Positions 1 through 12,036 are shown, counted from the first letter of the stretch. The stretch is DNA of 64,000 nt from Selaginella moellendorffii (GCF_000143415.4 NW_003314263.1:1534024-1598023), one strand, 5' to 3'. Notes: generated by a model from the sequence alone, not told the origin. Numbers and translations are program-made.

Positions 1-66
1 AGAAAGAAAATGCCAGTTAGTACCAAGCTAAGGTTTCTAGTATTTGTTTTGTTTTCGCGAAAGTAC

Positions 67-606
67 CTTTTCTCCGCTATCATTCCCCACAACACGAATT
101 TCTAGACCCACAGCCGCGGCCTCTGGAGCGAGAGGAATCTCCTCGTAGTTCATAAACTCGACGCTCTTTGGATCGAATCGAAAGAACCCAAAGTCGTGTA
201 CCTGGATCCAATCCAAAAACAACGTAAACCACGCTTTCCAAAAGAGAGGAACCAACTTACAGGATCGCGATACAAAGGATACACCGGAATTTCTTCCCTG
301 TTGAGAAAGATCGCCTCCGCAACCACGGGACCTATAGCCGGAATCCCTCAAACAAGCTCCCTACATTGAAAATTGGAGATTACCAGGCTTCACGACATGG
401 CGATTGGTGAGAATTATGCTCCGGGCCTTGTCCACCACGAATCCCGTCGCATAGCCGGAGCTCGCAGTCTCCGTATCGAATGCCCTGCAAGCGGTCGTCC
501 TGAGCACCACGACGCCGCGGACGACGCGAGCGAGCGATTTCTGCCAATCCTCGGCAGTGGCTCCGCTGCTGCCAGCGCCTTCCAGAGGCAAGCCATCGAG
601 CTCCAT
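67..606 (-). CDS. DEG7: DEG7 (protease Do-like 7), 5' exons only
   Basis: N-terminal 143 residues of a DegP/HtrA serine protease of the large plant DEG7 type, which acts in the nucleus/cytosol in the known family. Exons read 606-384, 331-261 and 201-67, with GT-AG introns of 52 and 59 nt. The Met at 606 was chosen because an earlier frame start is a TTG. Visible family signatures are [14 protein letters not shown], the catalytic-His motif [22 protein letters not shown] with the catalytic Asp, and [12 protein letters not shown]. The third exon ends in a donor at 66 and no acceptor is seen before the window edge. The catalytic Ser, later PDZ domains and C-terminal protease-like half therefore lie outside. 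A decayed inverted copy lies just upstream (1218-3870). Identification is secure; downstream integrity is unknown. Confidence 0.9.
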
Positions 607-665
607 GCCACCAGAGAGGAGAAAAGGCGCCGCGATCAAGCGCCAGGGATCACCACATTCGCCAC

Positions 666-674
666 AAACCCTAA
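666..674 (-). promoter_or_regulatory. telo-box (AAACCCTAA) upstream of DEG7
   Basis: The motif AAACCCTAA lies 60 bp upstream of the DEG7 start codon. Telo-boxes are common near transcription starts of plant housekeeping genes. Similar copies lie near the SUMO protease (49266-49274) and the 61.0-61.9 kb gene (61899-61908). Function here is inferred. Confidence 0.4.
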
Positions 675-1217
675 GACGCCGAGCTTTGCCAAAATCTCGC
701 GAGGAGAAGCCAACACCATAGCCACGTTAAATTATTAACCTATATGAATCTGAGCCGTCGGATCGAGTCTATGTTCGATCGAAAACTTCCGTAGCATATG
801 CCATTCGTACAAATGAATTTAAAATTGATTAAGTACGTAATGGATACATAACTGTTTATCATTGTGTAGGTACTTACACCTAAGATATATTTGAATATTT
901 TAGGATATTTTACTATCTAATTGTTGTTATTCATTTAAATTAATTTTGTATTTATGATTTTAAAAATTCTTATAATTTCTAAACTTTCCTAAACACTTCT
1001 AAGTATATTCTAGCTTAATATTACTTTCTAGACTAATACTAATCTTGTATAAACATCTTTATAATTATTGATCAGCTTGGTCATAGTTTTATTTTCGTTC
1101 AACCCTCCATTCCGGGCATATAACTGAAGGTACCAGGTGGGCTGTTTAATGTGCTCGATCTTTCGGCCTTCTAGTTGACACCTCTCGTCAACTCTCTTCT
1201 TTCATGGGCGCTCCATT
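675..1217. other. AT-rich spacer between DEG7 and its inverted relic
   Basis: No gene is seen. The stretch is AT-rich with poly-T/A runs. It separates the head of the DEG7 gene (minus) from the head of the DEG7-like pseudogene (plus), so the two 5' ends face each other. Confidence 0.5.
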
Positions 1218-3870
1218 CAGATGATGCTTTGCCCCTGGAGAGGAGCAAAGGATTGCAAGGAGATGCTTGATCGAGTCACCCGGGGAGTCGTCGTTCTCAA
1301 TTGCAGTGCTTGCAGGGCATTTGATAAGCCGGATATCCACACTGCAACGGCATTTGGTGGACAATAATTCGCACCAATCGCCATGTCGTTAAAGGTTGTT
1401 AGATCTGCTTCTCCTCTGACTGAAACAGGCATGCTAGTCGTAGAAGCTCTATAACATTGTATATAACATATGAAATACCAATGTTGTACAAGGCCAGGTG
1501 CCAGGTGGTCTTTCGCATACGCATCTAGAACCAGGAGATGTGCTTGTTCGAGTGAACAAACAAGTAAGGGTCGTGCTGAAATCATAGAAATTTAGCCAGT
1601 TTTTTGTGAACGCAAACACATTTCTTACAAGTTGAGATATATCCCGACGACAAAGTTGAAAGATATGGAGCTCGAGTTAGAGAGAAGTGGAAAACATGTC
1701 CATTTCACATTTTTATATACACTACGTATAAAAAATATTAAAGCTGGAAAGATGGAAACAGGTGCAAGACTTGCACTCAATCACGCCTAATCACTTCGTG
1801 GAAATAAGCGGAGCCATTATTCATCCTCTGTCTTATCCCTGTAATATAAACTACATCGTTGTGGAGAAACAGGCTTGGTTTTCACTTCAAGTGCAGGCTT
1901 GTTTATGTTGTGGAACATAGTTACATTATTAGTACCATCAATTAATACTTATCGTTTATTTTGGAAGCTACATGCTATCGCGAGCAGGAGTTCCAAGGTT
2001 TGGCATAATAAAAAAGCTGGCCGGAGAGCGGAAGACCTTATTCGACACAGATCCCATACACAGCAGATGCTTCCGAAGGTGTAATTTTTTTCTCTTGACC
2101 AGTCCGTGCTGGTAACAATTGAAAGGCACGAAGGGTATGCACCCCCTCAAATCTATACTCGTGACACTTCTACCAGCCTCTGGAATCCTCGTCCAGCGCT
2201 ACCTCAGAAACCTGAAATTTCAAGCTTGCATGCTGAATCGGGAGCTGCGAGTAAAGTAGCTGGTCCTGCTGTTTCAATGGGTGGCAATGCAACTGTTCTT
2301 CTAGAACTAAGCTAGACGTCTAAAGCAGTTCGGTTATATGAAAGGTGAATATATTTGCTGGTTTAGGTGGGTAAGATTCAGTAGTAAGGCATCTCCACTG
2401 GAGTTGTGGCGAAGTAGAGAATTATATCAGCAACTGCAATCCTGACGGTGTTTCTGTCCACGGCTACGAGGTCCAAGTCCGAGGACCTCGTGATGTATAA
2501 CGATCCCCGTACCAACAAAGTGATGGTCATGCTCGCCATCAACTCGTGCAGACTGCGCAATATTCACTCAGTCATTCATATTCTGTTTACATGGTCTCGC
2601 GGCGCCCCAGACCGAATATGAACCTGCAATGTTTACGGAAAAGCTATATTTGTGGAAAATGAAGGTGAGTTTCCTTACGTAGTCCCAGGTTTGTATTCTG
2701 TGGAGTAGTCCACAGAAGCATTAAATAGAGGCGATGAGGTTCATCTTGTTGGCCTGAGCAGGAGCATGTGGACCATATCTCGTAAGTCAATCGTAATCAA
2801 CCCTGCTGCTTTGCTACCGATGAGCATGGAGGTTATTGAGATTGACAATGGTATAACCCCTGTCTCATTGATTTACGATTTTCCTTATATGCTGAAATTC
2901 TATGAGACCTTGATAAAATTTCGGGAGTTCTTGCCGATGGTAAAGGGAGTGGTAAAGCTCTCTGGGCCACATTCTTCACTCAAGTAAGTACATTTATTAT
3001 AAAACAGCGTTTCAAGTAATCTCTGTGGTTTGAACCATGTAAAGTACTGGGACTTCCAAGAACAAGAGTTTGCGAAAGGAATACCAATTTCATACATTTG
3101 TGAGATATGAGATGGAATTGTCGGAGGACACAAGGGAATTGAAAGACATCTGCCTTCCGTTCGCATTCTCGAAGCTGAGCCTTTACCCGACTTTGTTGTC
3201 CGAGGCAAGGAATTTTGGTTTGAGTGACAAATGTCTTCATATACTTTTGCTCTTGTATTTCCATCTCCCTAATGACGTGCTAATCGCAGGCTCTTGCTGA
3301 AAAGAATCCATTAAGACGCCAAGTCTTGCAAATGAGGCGCTGTTTTGCAGACTCCAAGTCGTCCAAGTCTGCACTGGCGCAAAATGATAATCAACAAAGT
3401 GCCTATAACTTGCTTTCAAGATATTGAGCAGGCCTGCCAACTTGCTGAACAAAACGAGAGTCATTATCTGGCTATGAGATCATCAGGGTGGCGAACAAAA
3501 GATAGTCACTAAGAGGGACTCCCGTGATCGTTTTGGGACGGCGGTTGAGGATGTTTTCCACGTCCTATATAACTGTGGGGCATATGACCACCTCCGCCAG
3601 CGTCTTCCAACCATTCCCTGGCGAGATAGGGCCTCTCCAACATTGACACTGAACTTGCGAGGTATCTCTTGCGAGACTAGAGGACCACTCTTGGAAGCTA
3701 CAGCAGTACCAGTTCAAGGAGTGCTAAAGAGCGAATGGGTAGGCAGGCAAGTACAATGTCCTCCACCTCAGTGGTCTCATGCCTCCAGCTGGGCGCTGCA
3801 AGACCCTCCAAAAATAATCCAAAGTTTTTGTCCAGCCATAAGAGCATTGGGGTTTGAATGAACAAGTGTC
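1218..3870 (+). pseudogene. decayed inverted copy of DEG7
   Basis: Scattered DEG7 segments occur in correct order but in several frames with stops. The N-terminus gives TRGVVVLNCSACRAFD near 1270-1325 and TNRHVV near 1370-1390. The first PDZ gives HLEPGDVLVRVN near 1520-1560. Then come VQDLHSITP and GAIIHPLSYP near 1765-1840, RAGVPRFGIIKKLAGE near 1980-2030, LVTIERHEGYAPPQIYTRD near 2108-2165, GLSRSMWTISRKSIVINPA near 2750-2810, MEVIEIDN near 2827, GIPISYICE near 3080-3110, NPLRRQVLQM near 3310-3340 and CPAIRALGF near 3830-3858. The serine protease core between the His motif and the PDZ is missing. One segment (2378-2560) is inverted. A GTAAGTAC donor is kept after the FFTQ segment near 2983, so the copy looks like a DNA-level duplicate, not a retrocopy. 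Confidence 0.85.
2378..2560 (-). pseudogene. inverted internal segment of the DEG7 relic
   Basis: Reads on the minus strand as LVAVDRNTVRIAVADIILYF followed by ATTPVEMP. In DEG7 proteins this block belongs between the GYAPPQIYTR block and the GLSR-MW block, both of which lie on the plus strand here. This piece was therefore flipped after or during the duplication. Confidence 0.75.
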
Positions 3871-5006
3871 ATAGCACCTGATCAAAAGCTTTGACAAAAT
3901 CGACATAGCCAATGTGTCTGAACTGTAACCACTATAATAACACTTAGAGAGTGAGAAGTTGGTCTACACAAGAATAATGGTGGCAAAAGACTGTTTAGCC
4001 ATTTGCATTAAGATGGTGACTTTTTACCCAATTCGAGAGCCATTTTTTTTGCAAAAATACTGGCTAGGGTCTGATAATTTGCCACATTAGTCAAATCACC
4101 AACTTATACATCCACAAATAGTGTTTTCAAAGAATATGCTCTTAAAAGGTTGAGAGGCTTTATGATTTAGCTTTGGAAACCCTGGCCAAGGTGGTTTTGT
4201 AGATGAATATTTTACAGTGTAACCTAATTGACATTGCGCATGGTAGCTTCAGCTGAAAAGCTTTGCAGTCCAATGTATCCAAGAATCAGATAAACCCAGA
4301 AGCTTGAGTTCTTTAAGCGGGTCCTTCAATGATTGCCAGCCACTTATATGGCCGCAGCTTCTAAAACCAAGCGACCTCCAAGTGGCAGCTGTAATTGTAC
4401 CATGGCTCTAAATGTTTTATAATCCAAAAGAAACGAGTGTGGATGAGGGGATATGCTAAAAAAAGATGTCCCGCTAAATTAGAGTTTTGTATTACAAGCA
4501 AAACAAGTGGTGGTAAATGCATATTTCCTTTCTTTTCTTTGAAGGATTTCAATTTAAAGTTTATATTAAAGATAAGAAAAAATAACATTAAAACACTATA
4601 TAGATTAAGGTACAATCTAGCATAAACCTGGATACTTATAGTATATGTCTAAACCAAAAGGACTGATAAAAATTTAAAATAACTTTCGCGCCATTAGCTA
4701 AGAGAGGATTTACCAAAAGAACTAGAACCAAAATCACTACTACAAACACCACCCACATTTGCAAATCTTTTTTTGGAGTTATTTCCCCGACTCCATACCT
4801 GAAAGAAAGAAAAATTTAGAAAGAAAAACACGACGCACCATGGAAACTCCGAGCTCTTGTCTAATCGTCTTTCGGATAGATCAAAGTAGAACTAGTAGCT
4901 GCTGGAAACATTTCAAAACCACCTGGTAAGCTAAACGAGCCAATGGAAAACTGACAGCTTACCAGGAATCGATAGATACTCCACAAACTTCCATTCCATC
5001 TTTCGG
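3871..5006. other. intergenic, no gene seen
   Basis: Moderately AT-rich sequence. Short open frames lack recognisable domains. It separates the 3' end of the DEG7 relic from the 3' end of the WVD2/TPX2-like gene. Confidence 0.5.
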
Positions 5007-7005
5007 TCACGAGATCACGGCAACGTCCGCTGGTGTCAGCATCTCCTTCCCGACGAGCTTCCCGGATGCTGTCCTAGTTTTGAAGCTCCCACTGCCTTTG
5101 CCACGCGCCTCCCTCCTGGAGTTCTTGGATCCCGGCTTCTCAATCGCAGCCTTGGACTTCGGTGCCTCACCATCGCTCTTCTCCTGTGCCGCCGCGGTAG
5201 CAGGCTCCACTACACTATCTAAAGTCGCATTAACAACACTATCCTGGTGATCGGCGCCTGTAGGAGCGTCAGCTGTCTCCGGAGCGCTTTCCAGACCGAA
5301 GTCCTTTCCGGTATCACTATCTGCGTCCCCCCCGGATTCGGTCCCAGCTGATGCGTTCCTCTCTACCACCCCGTTTCCCTTGGTTTCCTCCAGCACCCCG
5401 ATGCCTTCGACTGTCCCATTGCCGAGGACCTCGTTGGATGGCTTCTCCTTGCTCTTCACCTTCTCGCTAGAGATCTTCCCCGAGAACGACTTCCTGATCG
5501 CCTTCTTCGACGGGACCACGTTCTCCTTGACTTGTTGCCCGTTGTCTAGCTTCTTGGCGTCCTCGTTGTCGGTGTGCTTGCCGTTCTCGGACTCCGCACC
5601 GCTGATACTCTTTCGCCTGCCCAGCTTTGGAGATCTTGCGCGCGTCGTTGGGATCTGCATCCATTTCCAAAAATGTTGGTAAGCGCACCAACTATCAGCC
5701 ATTCCAACCTTTCTCAGCTCAGCCTTAGGAGGAGGAGCCTCCTGGTAAAAGCTCGGCATTGGAGTTGCCTTGAAAGTGAGGCTCTTGCGAAGCTGTTTGA
5801 TTTCAGCTTCCATCTCCTCCTAATGATCGATTGTTAGAACGCAGAAGGCAAAGAAAGGCTTTTTCACGCACCTGTGTTTTGGCTTGAATCTGACACTTCT
5901 CCGCTTCTTTGGCGTTTAGCTTTTCCTCCAGCTTTGAATAGAACTGCAAGCACAAAACTACATAAGGATTGGAAGACTTGTAACATCACGTACCTCTTTT
6001 CGCTTTTCTGCACGTTCATCACATTTGAAGCTGAAAGTGGAGGCAGCGGCATTTTTCCTGTCTTTTATACCAAATCCAGGCCTGCGGATTGATGCAAACA
6101 CTCAACACAAAGCAGAAAGACATAAGGCTTACGATGTGCAAGATCCAACTTCGCTGTTTGCATCACTCACTTCCTCTTTCTGAGGGGGCCTGCAGCCATA
6201 AGTTCCCGTTAGAAAAGATAGGAAAAAACGTAACTAGAAAACTGTACTTTAAGGCTTCCACACTTAATGGTCTTACAGACGAAGGTTTTGTGGTCACCTT
6301 GCTAAGAACCTGCAACTTAAACTCAGTAAAGAAGAAACACGCAGCTTAATACCTGAGACTTTCGGATTGGCTGGGACGGTATTACGGGAGTTGGCTTAGC
6401 AGGTTGTTTAGCAGGAGCTTCAGTAGAAGTTGGCAACAGTCTGCTGCCACCGAGTGAAGCTCTTTTATCAGTTGCCAGAGCAAATGGTTGTGGAACTGTA
6501 ACCGACGCCGTCGTTCGAGAGCTCTTTGGAGCTGGATCAGCAGCCGACTCCTTTCTAGCTTTTGAAGGAGCCACAGGATTGCTTTTGGGCCTTGCCGTCG
6601 TCGCATTAGCAGCAGCCACCGAAGTCTTAAAGCTCGACGAAGACTTCTTTGCCGGGGCTGTGCCCTTCGGATTCTTGGCATTTTCAGATCTTCTCTCCTG
6701 CAAATGCAAACAAAAAACCATCTGTTTCCTCCTCTGGCTCCAAAACAATAAACTATCAAGTGGGTCGTACCAACCTTCACAGGCTTCACATGGCAAGCGT
6801 TATCCTTTCCAAGGTTTGATTCCTCCGAAACCCCCATACCATCGTGAGTTCCATTACTGTTCTCCTGACCGCCCGAAACTTCGACTCCTGATCCCTGGAA
6901 CTCCTCGTCACCATTCTCCTCCTCCAAGTCCATGTCGTCCACATTGCTGCTCCTTGGAGCGTCCACCACTTCCTTAGGTTCATCACCTGTGCCTGACCCC
7001 TCCAT
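5007..7005 (-). CDS. WVD2/WDL-like TPX2-domain microtubule-associated protein
   Basis: Exons read 7005-6775, 6697-6353, 6179-6133, 6081-5994, 5943-5872, 5819-5709 and 5654-5007. All join in phase to 513 residues. The TPX2 C-terminal (KLEEK) domain is unmistakable: [19 protein letters not shown], then [20 protein letters not shown], then [19 protein letters not shown]2/WAVE-DAMPENED-like proteins bind and bundle cortical microtubules and affect anisotropic growth. The N-terminal part is acidic ([12 protein letters not shown]), then Ala/Ser/Pro/Lys-rich. The C-terminal part is acidic, then basic. The Met at 7005 is the first ATG of this frame; a likely 5'-UTR acceptor sits at about 7067. The 54-nt intron 5708-5655 has no stop and a length divisible by three, so its retention adds 18 residues inside the TPX2 motif. 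Exact splice sites are read by eye. Confidence 0.85.
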
Positions 7006-7024
7006 GACGCTGCCGGTTTTCCGA

Positions 7025-7060
7025 TCACCCAAGTCTCGAACTCGCGATTGCCCTGATCAT
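7025..7060 (-). promoter_or_regulatory. small uORF upstream of the WVD2-like start
   Basis: An 11-codon open frame (MIRAIASSRLG, stop) begins 7 nt after the probable 5'-UTR acceptor and ends 19 nt before the main ATG at 7005. It could damp translation of the main frame if the UTR intron is real. Conservation cannot be judged here. Confidence 0.35.
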
Positions 7061-7067
7061 TCCCTGC

Positions 7068-8689
7068 AATCCACAAGAGCCACTGTTAAAGAGGAAAAGA
7101 ACCGTGGAATCCCCGACTACACCCTCGATAACCCAAGAACCCCACCGCCGCTGGCAGACAATCGAAAAGCCCATCGCTTCAAGATCACGATGCAATGTAG
7201 CATGCACAACGCATCCGAATGCAAATTTCATGGAAGCCCCTTGACGCTCATGCAAGAAAAGAATGAAAGAATCTCGGCGGTATTGCCGCGGAGCGCCACA
7301 TTGCCGAGCGCCAAGGACCACGACCCCAGGAAGGCACACACAGATCTCTCAAGGGCAAGCAAGGAGCCATGGATTCCATAGCTAGAACCGCAGCGAAATA
7401 TCCTCGCCAGAGCTCACCTCTCCATCGCGGCGCCGATTCCCTCGCCACAATGCACCTCGATCCCTGCTGAAAAACCTGGGGGAGAGATCTCGTGACCGCC
7501 GGACAGCGCGCTCAACCGCTTGCCGTGCCGGCACCGAAGAACTGGCAGCGCGCACGGGAGATCGAGGAGGGAAGATCGATAGGCGCGAGAAGACGAGCGC
7601 GTGATTCTCCAGTGGCACAATCACTCCACAAAAACCCAGCCTGCCCCGTTTTCTAAACGGACCCCCACAGAATATCCACGAAACATTCCGTCCATCCCCA
7701 ACGGGCCGCCGAATATTCTCCGCAGCCCTAATCCGGCGAATATCCCCCTGGCTGCGTCGTCGTTAGCTTGACGGTCGTCTTCGTGTCGGGTGGCCGGCGG
7801 GGCCGCCGCCGGCCTTGGCACATCCGCGCCAATTGTTGTGGGCCGCGACTGGCATTTGTCGGTGGCACACCATACGGTACGTTTGTGTGGACCAGTCGCA
7901 CCGAGATTCCCCGCAAAGATACCGGTCGCTGACTGCCAGGTGTCGGTGGGGAGCTGTACTCCAAACAACATTCCCTTCCTCTTTGGGGGCGAGGCGAAGG
8001 CTTTAAAATTTTTTACAGGTAGATAGCAGCGCTTTGATGGGCATTTTAAATTCTTAAAGGCCATCACGTTTTGGGAAAATGCGATAGCTTAACCATTCCC
8101 GCCAAAAAGAAAAGGTATATGCATTCGAACGTGGAAAGATGATCTTGGCCACCACCTTGATATTATACACTTTAGATCTCAATCCCGCCAAACACGTTAA
8201 GGAATTTTAGAGCTTAATCTCAACCTTGTTAGACGCTTGATCATTCCAAAACAATCGCTATCGTCCAAAGTTTTTAGCTCACAAATAAATTGATCTCTCC
8301 TCCACCTTGATGGGTTCCATCTTCGCCACACGCTTTGCGCAGCACGAGATTGCAAATCGCTTGTGAGGACTGAAATGGACGCCTCGCCCGACTCGCAACA
8401 TCATCCTAGGGTCTTCAAAGTCGTCCATGGAGAAGGAATTTGGATAGAAAACAAGGAAATAAAAACCATATACCAGAATAATTTAAGTTCCCGCTGCTTG
8501 GTTTCGCGAGACAAAATCGACTGCTTGATTGATGGATCCATCCATTGGCTGCCTTTTGCCTAGCTATGGACACAGCAAACAAATAAATACAAACACAAAA
8601 GAATCATTCAAGGCTTTTACACTGTTGTCTGCTGGCCAGCTCTGGAATGAATCCAAAGAAGAAAATGTTAGATCGCTCCAGGAGTCCAT
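7068..8689. other. 5' UTR intron/promoter region and spacer
   Basis: Probable 5'-UTR intron and upstream exon of the WVD2-like gene (roughly 7068-7620), then GC-richer promoter-like DNA. The minus-strand open frame at 7621-8067 shows no domain and is not called. Between 8100 and 8690 nothing is recognised. Confidence 0.35.
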
Positions 8690-8935
8690 AGCCGAAGCTG
8701 TCCAAAGCGAACGATACCTTTTCTATGTTCTTCGGAGGTTATGCTTGCCTCGTCCTGCCATGCCAAAGAGACGAGAAAGTTCGCGAAAACTACGAATTCG
8801 TTCCACATTAGCCGAAGCTGTCCAAAGCGAACGAACCTTTTCTATGCTGCATGGAAGACTTTAGATATCTTCTTTGTCTAGAAAGCGGTGATTCTTGCCT
8901 TGTCCTGCTATGCCAAATAGACGAGAAAGTTAGCA
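8690..8935. repeat. imperfect tandem duplication (~120-bp units)
   Basis: AGCCGAAGCTGTCCAAAGCG begins two successive copies at about 8691 and 8812. Each continues to a TTGCC-TCGTCCTGC-ATGCC block and GACGAGAAAGTT. The second unit carries an extra stretch. There is no coding evidence. Confidence 0.7.
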
Positions 8936-9052
8936 AGAGCCACATATTCGTTCCATACCTTGACAACGATTTCGCTGTAGCGTTCCAGTGCGATGTCCTG
9001 ATCAATCGTCCATCCTACTCTTCTCTGTGGGTCTCGAATTGGAGTAGGCCTG

Positions 9053-10819
9053 TCAAAGTCGAAGTTTTGGGGAATTCTTCAAGTCCCATTCGCTCGCGTG
9101 TTGGAGAATGTTGGCCATGAGCACGTACGCAGCTGAGTTGCAAGGATCGAGCTCCAGTATGCTTCCGTAAGCGGCCCGACCAACGTCGACGTTTTTCCAC
9201 TTGTGACAGGCGCCGAGAACACTCATCCACAAGCTTGGTGTGGGCGAGGCACCGGACATCCCCCTCAGTACTGCCACTGCTTCGTCGAGAAGGTTAGCTC
9301 GGCCTAGAAGGTCCACCAAGCAGCTATAGTGCTCGATCCCTGGAGTGATACTGCGCTGCGTCATAGCTCTAAACACCTCCTTCCCGTTCTCCACAAGTCC
9401 GGCGTGTGCACACGCTGTGAGAACCGTAAGATAGGTGACCGAGTCCGGAGCTAAACTCGTCCGGCACAGAGCTTCGAATGCTTCCAGCACTTCTTTCATC
9501 TCCCCTTGTTGGCTATAGCCTGCTAGCAGCGCGTTCCAAGTTACCAAGTCGATGCTTGCCATGGACTCGAAAACTTGCCGCGCTCGATTCATACTTCCAG
9601 ACTTCCCGTACAAATCCACCAGAGAAGTTGCGACTCCCGGCTGGCCCTCTACTCCAGCAGTGCATATCTTGGCATGAATTCTCCTCCCAGCTCCGGAAAA
9701 ACCTTGGCTTGCGCAAGCCTTGAGCACGGCCACAAAAGTTGCTGGATTCGGAGCGCAGCCATCACCCTCCATTTTCTCAAAGAGCTCTAGCGCCATCTCT
9801 GCTTCTCCACCTTGTGCATAGCCCAGAATCATCGCCGACCACGAAACCACGTCTCGGAAAGACCTCTTCATCCTCTGGAAAATGCTCCAAGCCTCTCCCA
9901 GGCTTCCACACTTGCAGTACATATCCACGAGAGAGCTCGCGATCGAAGCATGGAGCTCGAATCCAGAGCCTCGAATCTGACAGTGCAAAGCTCGCCCGAT
10001 CTCCAAGCTCTTGAGCTTCACCACCTTTCCATCCACAAGCTCGCCTTCGTCGACCACCGCTAGAGCCGCGCAAGCTTTGATCACTGCGAGGTAAGTCACT
10101 CGGTTTGGAGCGCAAGGCATCCTCCGGAAAGTTTCTAGCGCCAACTTTGCATCGCCAGCCTCGGCAAATCCCAAGATCATCGCACTCCACGAGACGACGT
10201 TGCGTTCTTCCATTCTTCCAAACAAATCCCGGGCATCCACCGAGCTCCCACACTTCCAGTACAGATCCACCAGCGTGCTGGCCACGAACAAGTCCGATTC
10301 CAATCCGTGCTGGCAGATCTCCAAGTGAAGAGCTCGAGCGGTTTCGAGTGCCTGTTCTCGAGAGTTCTCGCAAGTCGCGGCACAAGCCTTGAGAGCCGCC
10401 AAGTAAGTGACGCGATTTGGAGCGATGGAATCGTCGCTGTCTTGCTTCATTCTCTGGAAGAGTCCTAGTGCCAAATCCCCTTCCCCATTCTCGGCGTAGC
10501 CCAGGATCATCGCACTCCAAGACACCACAGAGCGATCTTCCATGGCATCGAAAACCTCGCGAGCCTCGTCGATGCTGCGGCATTTCGCATACATAGTGAC
10601 CAGGGCGCTCGCAATGTCGGCGTCGATGCCATCGTCGCCATCGAAGCCCGGCGATGCCCGGCGATTCTTGACGATGTAATCGTGGATTCGCTTACCGGAC
10701 TGGAGATCCCCGACGCGGCCGCACGCCTTGAGCGCTGCCGCGATGATGGATTTCGCCGGGGAGGAGCCCTCGCTTTGAATCCGGTCGAAGGCGTGGATTG
10801 AATCCCTCGCGCTGCGCAT
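9053..10819 (-). CDS. PLS-class pentatricopeptide repeat protein, C-terminally short
   Basis: Intronless 588-residue protein made of PPR repeats of the PLS arrangement. Such proteins act in mitochondrial or plastid RNA processing and C-to-U editing. About four blocks repeat the pattern ALVTMYAKC..., VVSWSAMILGYA..., APNRVTYLAALKACA, the usual P-L-S order. A final ACAHAGLVENGKEVF block leads into an E-like segment ending LELDPCNSAAYVLMANILQ. The family normally continues through the rest of E, E+ and DYW, but here the frame ends after WDLKNSPKLRL, so the editing-deaminase domain is absent. The N-terminus begins inside repeat-like sequence: an upstream in-frame LFNG follows a stop. No transit peptide is visible, so the 5' end may be truncated too. 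It may work with a separate DYW partner or be a recently broken gene. Confidence 0.8.
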   Translation of the reverse strand: MRSARDSIHAFDRIQSEGSSPAKSIIAAALKACGRVGDLQSGKRIHDYIVKNRRASPGFDGDDGIDADIASALVTMYAKCRSIDEAREVFDAMEDRSVVSWSAMILGYAENGEGDLALGLFQRMKQDSDDSIAPNRVTYLAALKACAATCENSREQALETARALHLEICQHGLESDLFVASTLVDLYWKCGSSVDARDLFGRMEERNVVSWSAMILGFAEAGDAKLALETFRRMPCAPNRVTYLAVIKACAALAVVDEGELVDGKVVKLKSLEIGRALHCQIRGSGFELHASIASSLVDMYCKCGSLGEAWSIFQRMKRSFRDVVSWSAMILGYAQGGEAEMALELFEKMEGDGCAPNPATFVAVLKACASQGFSGAGRRIHAKICTAGVEGQPGVATSLVDLYGKSGSMNRARQVFESMASIDLVTWNALLAGYSQQGEMKEVLEAFEALCRTSLAPDSVTYLTVLTACAHAGLVENGKEVFRAMTQRSITPGIEHYSCLVDLLGRANLLDEAVAVLRGMSGASPTPSLWMSVLGACHKWKNVDVGRAAYGSILELDPCNSAAYVLMANILQHASEWDLKNSPKLRL

Positions 10820-12036
10820 TCCATTAAACAGAAGTTAGGGCTCTTTCCAAGAATTGACCGTTTAAACTTGAGATTTTTCATGTAGTGGATGCATGATCAG
10901 TTAAAAATTTCTAGTAGATTAGTTTTTCCCAAAGACACATATTTATTATTACTACCAACTGACTAAGAACTGCTAAAAATAAATTATTTAGTATAACATT
11001 TTATTAAGAGTTTGATTGTTGTAATTTCTAATTTAAGGTTCATGTAGGAATTAACACTAAATTAACAAGTTGGTTCATGTTCCATTTGATATTTAGTGCT
11101 TCTTTACATGATTATCAAAATAAAATTATTTTTTACATTAAAATTAATTAATATTTTTTAAATAAAATGTAAAATTTACTGCAAAAGGGCATTAAAATGA
11201 TGTGTAAGATATTATTAAATACATCAATGATATAACAAATATAAAAATTAACATTCTAGAAAAGTTCATCATTGTAATATTTAAAATAAATAAATATGAG
11301 CATAACAATGTGATGTAATATATAAGGAAAGCTAGATTATGAAGTGATTTATGTTTTATCCAGTATCTTTTTGCTATGTTGGTGTATAGTAAAATTTAAA
11401 AAGTAAATTAATATTTCTTTACACCCAAATAAAACTAGTTAAAATAAAATATAAATTTAGCTTTAAATGAAGTTACAAAAATATGGATTTTCTAAAAATA
11501 TTAACCTAAATATTAATATTATTTTTGATATAAAAAGTTTTGGATAAAAACATTTCCCTTATAATTATTTACATTAACAAATTTTTAACTATTTAATATC
11601 AAAAGTTAAAATTATATAGAAATTTAAATTAGTTAAATTTTACTTTACCTTTGAAGCTCTCAAGAGGTATTTTGTCAATTTAAATAATTTATAAATAATA
11701 TACAATAAAGTACTAAAATTTATATTTATATTATAATATAAAAATCACTAAAATTAATTTATAATATTAATTTTATATTGTGTAAAATATAAATATTATA
11801 TTATATTGTTTATATATTACTCAAAACAAATGATCAAATAACTTTTGTTAGCTCTAAAGCAAAAGTAAAAATTAAAAATCAAAACTAGCAAGTATATTTA
11901 ATATTTCAAAGCTAAATAATTAAAATTTATCTACTATCATTGATATAATGTATTTAAAGATATAAAGAAAAATTAATTTATTGTATATAGTTATATCTTA
12001 TTGACCAACTAACATATTACACACACACACACACAC

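Noticed and set aside
7621-8067. 148-codon minus-strand frame upstream of the WVD2-like gene
   Set aside because: Pro/Arg-rich composition without a domain; overlaps other open frames on both strands in a GC-rich promoter-like stretch.
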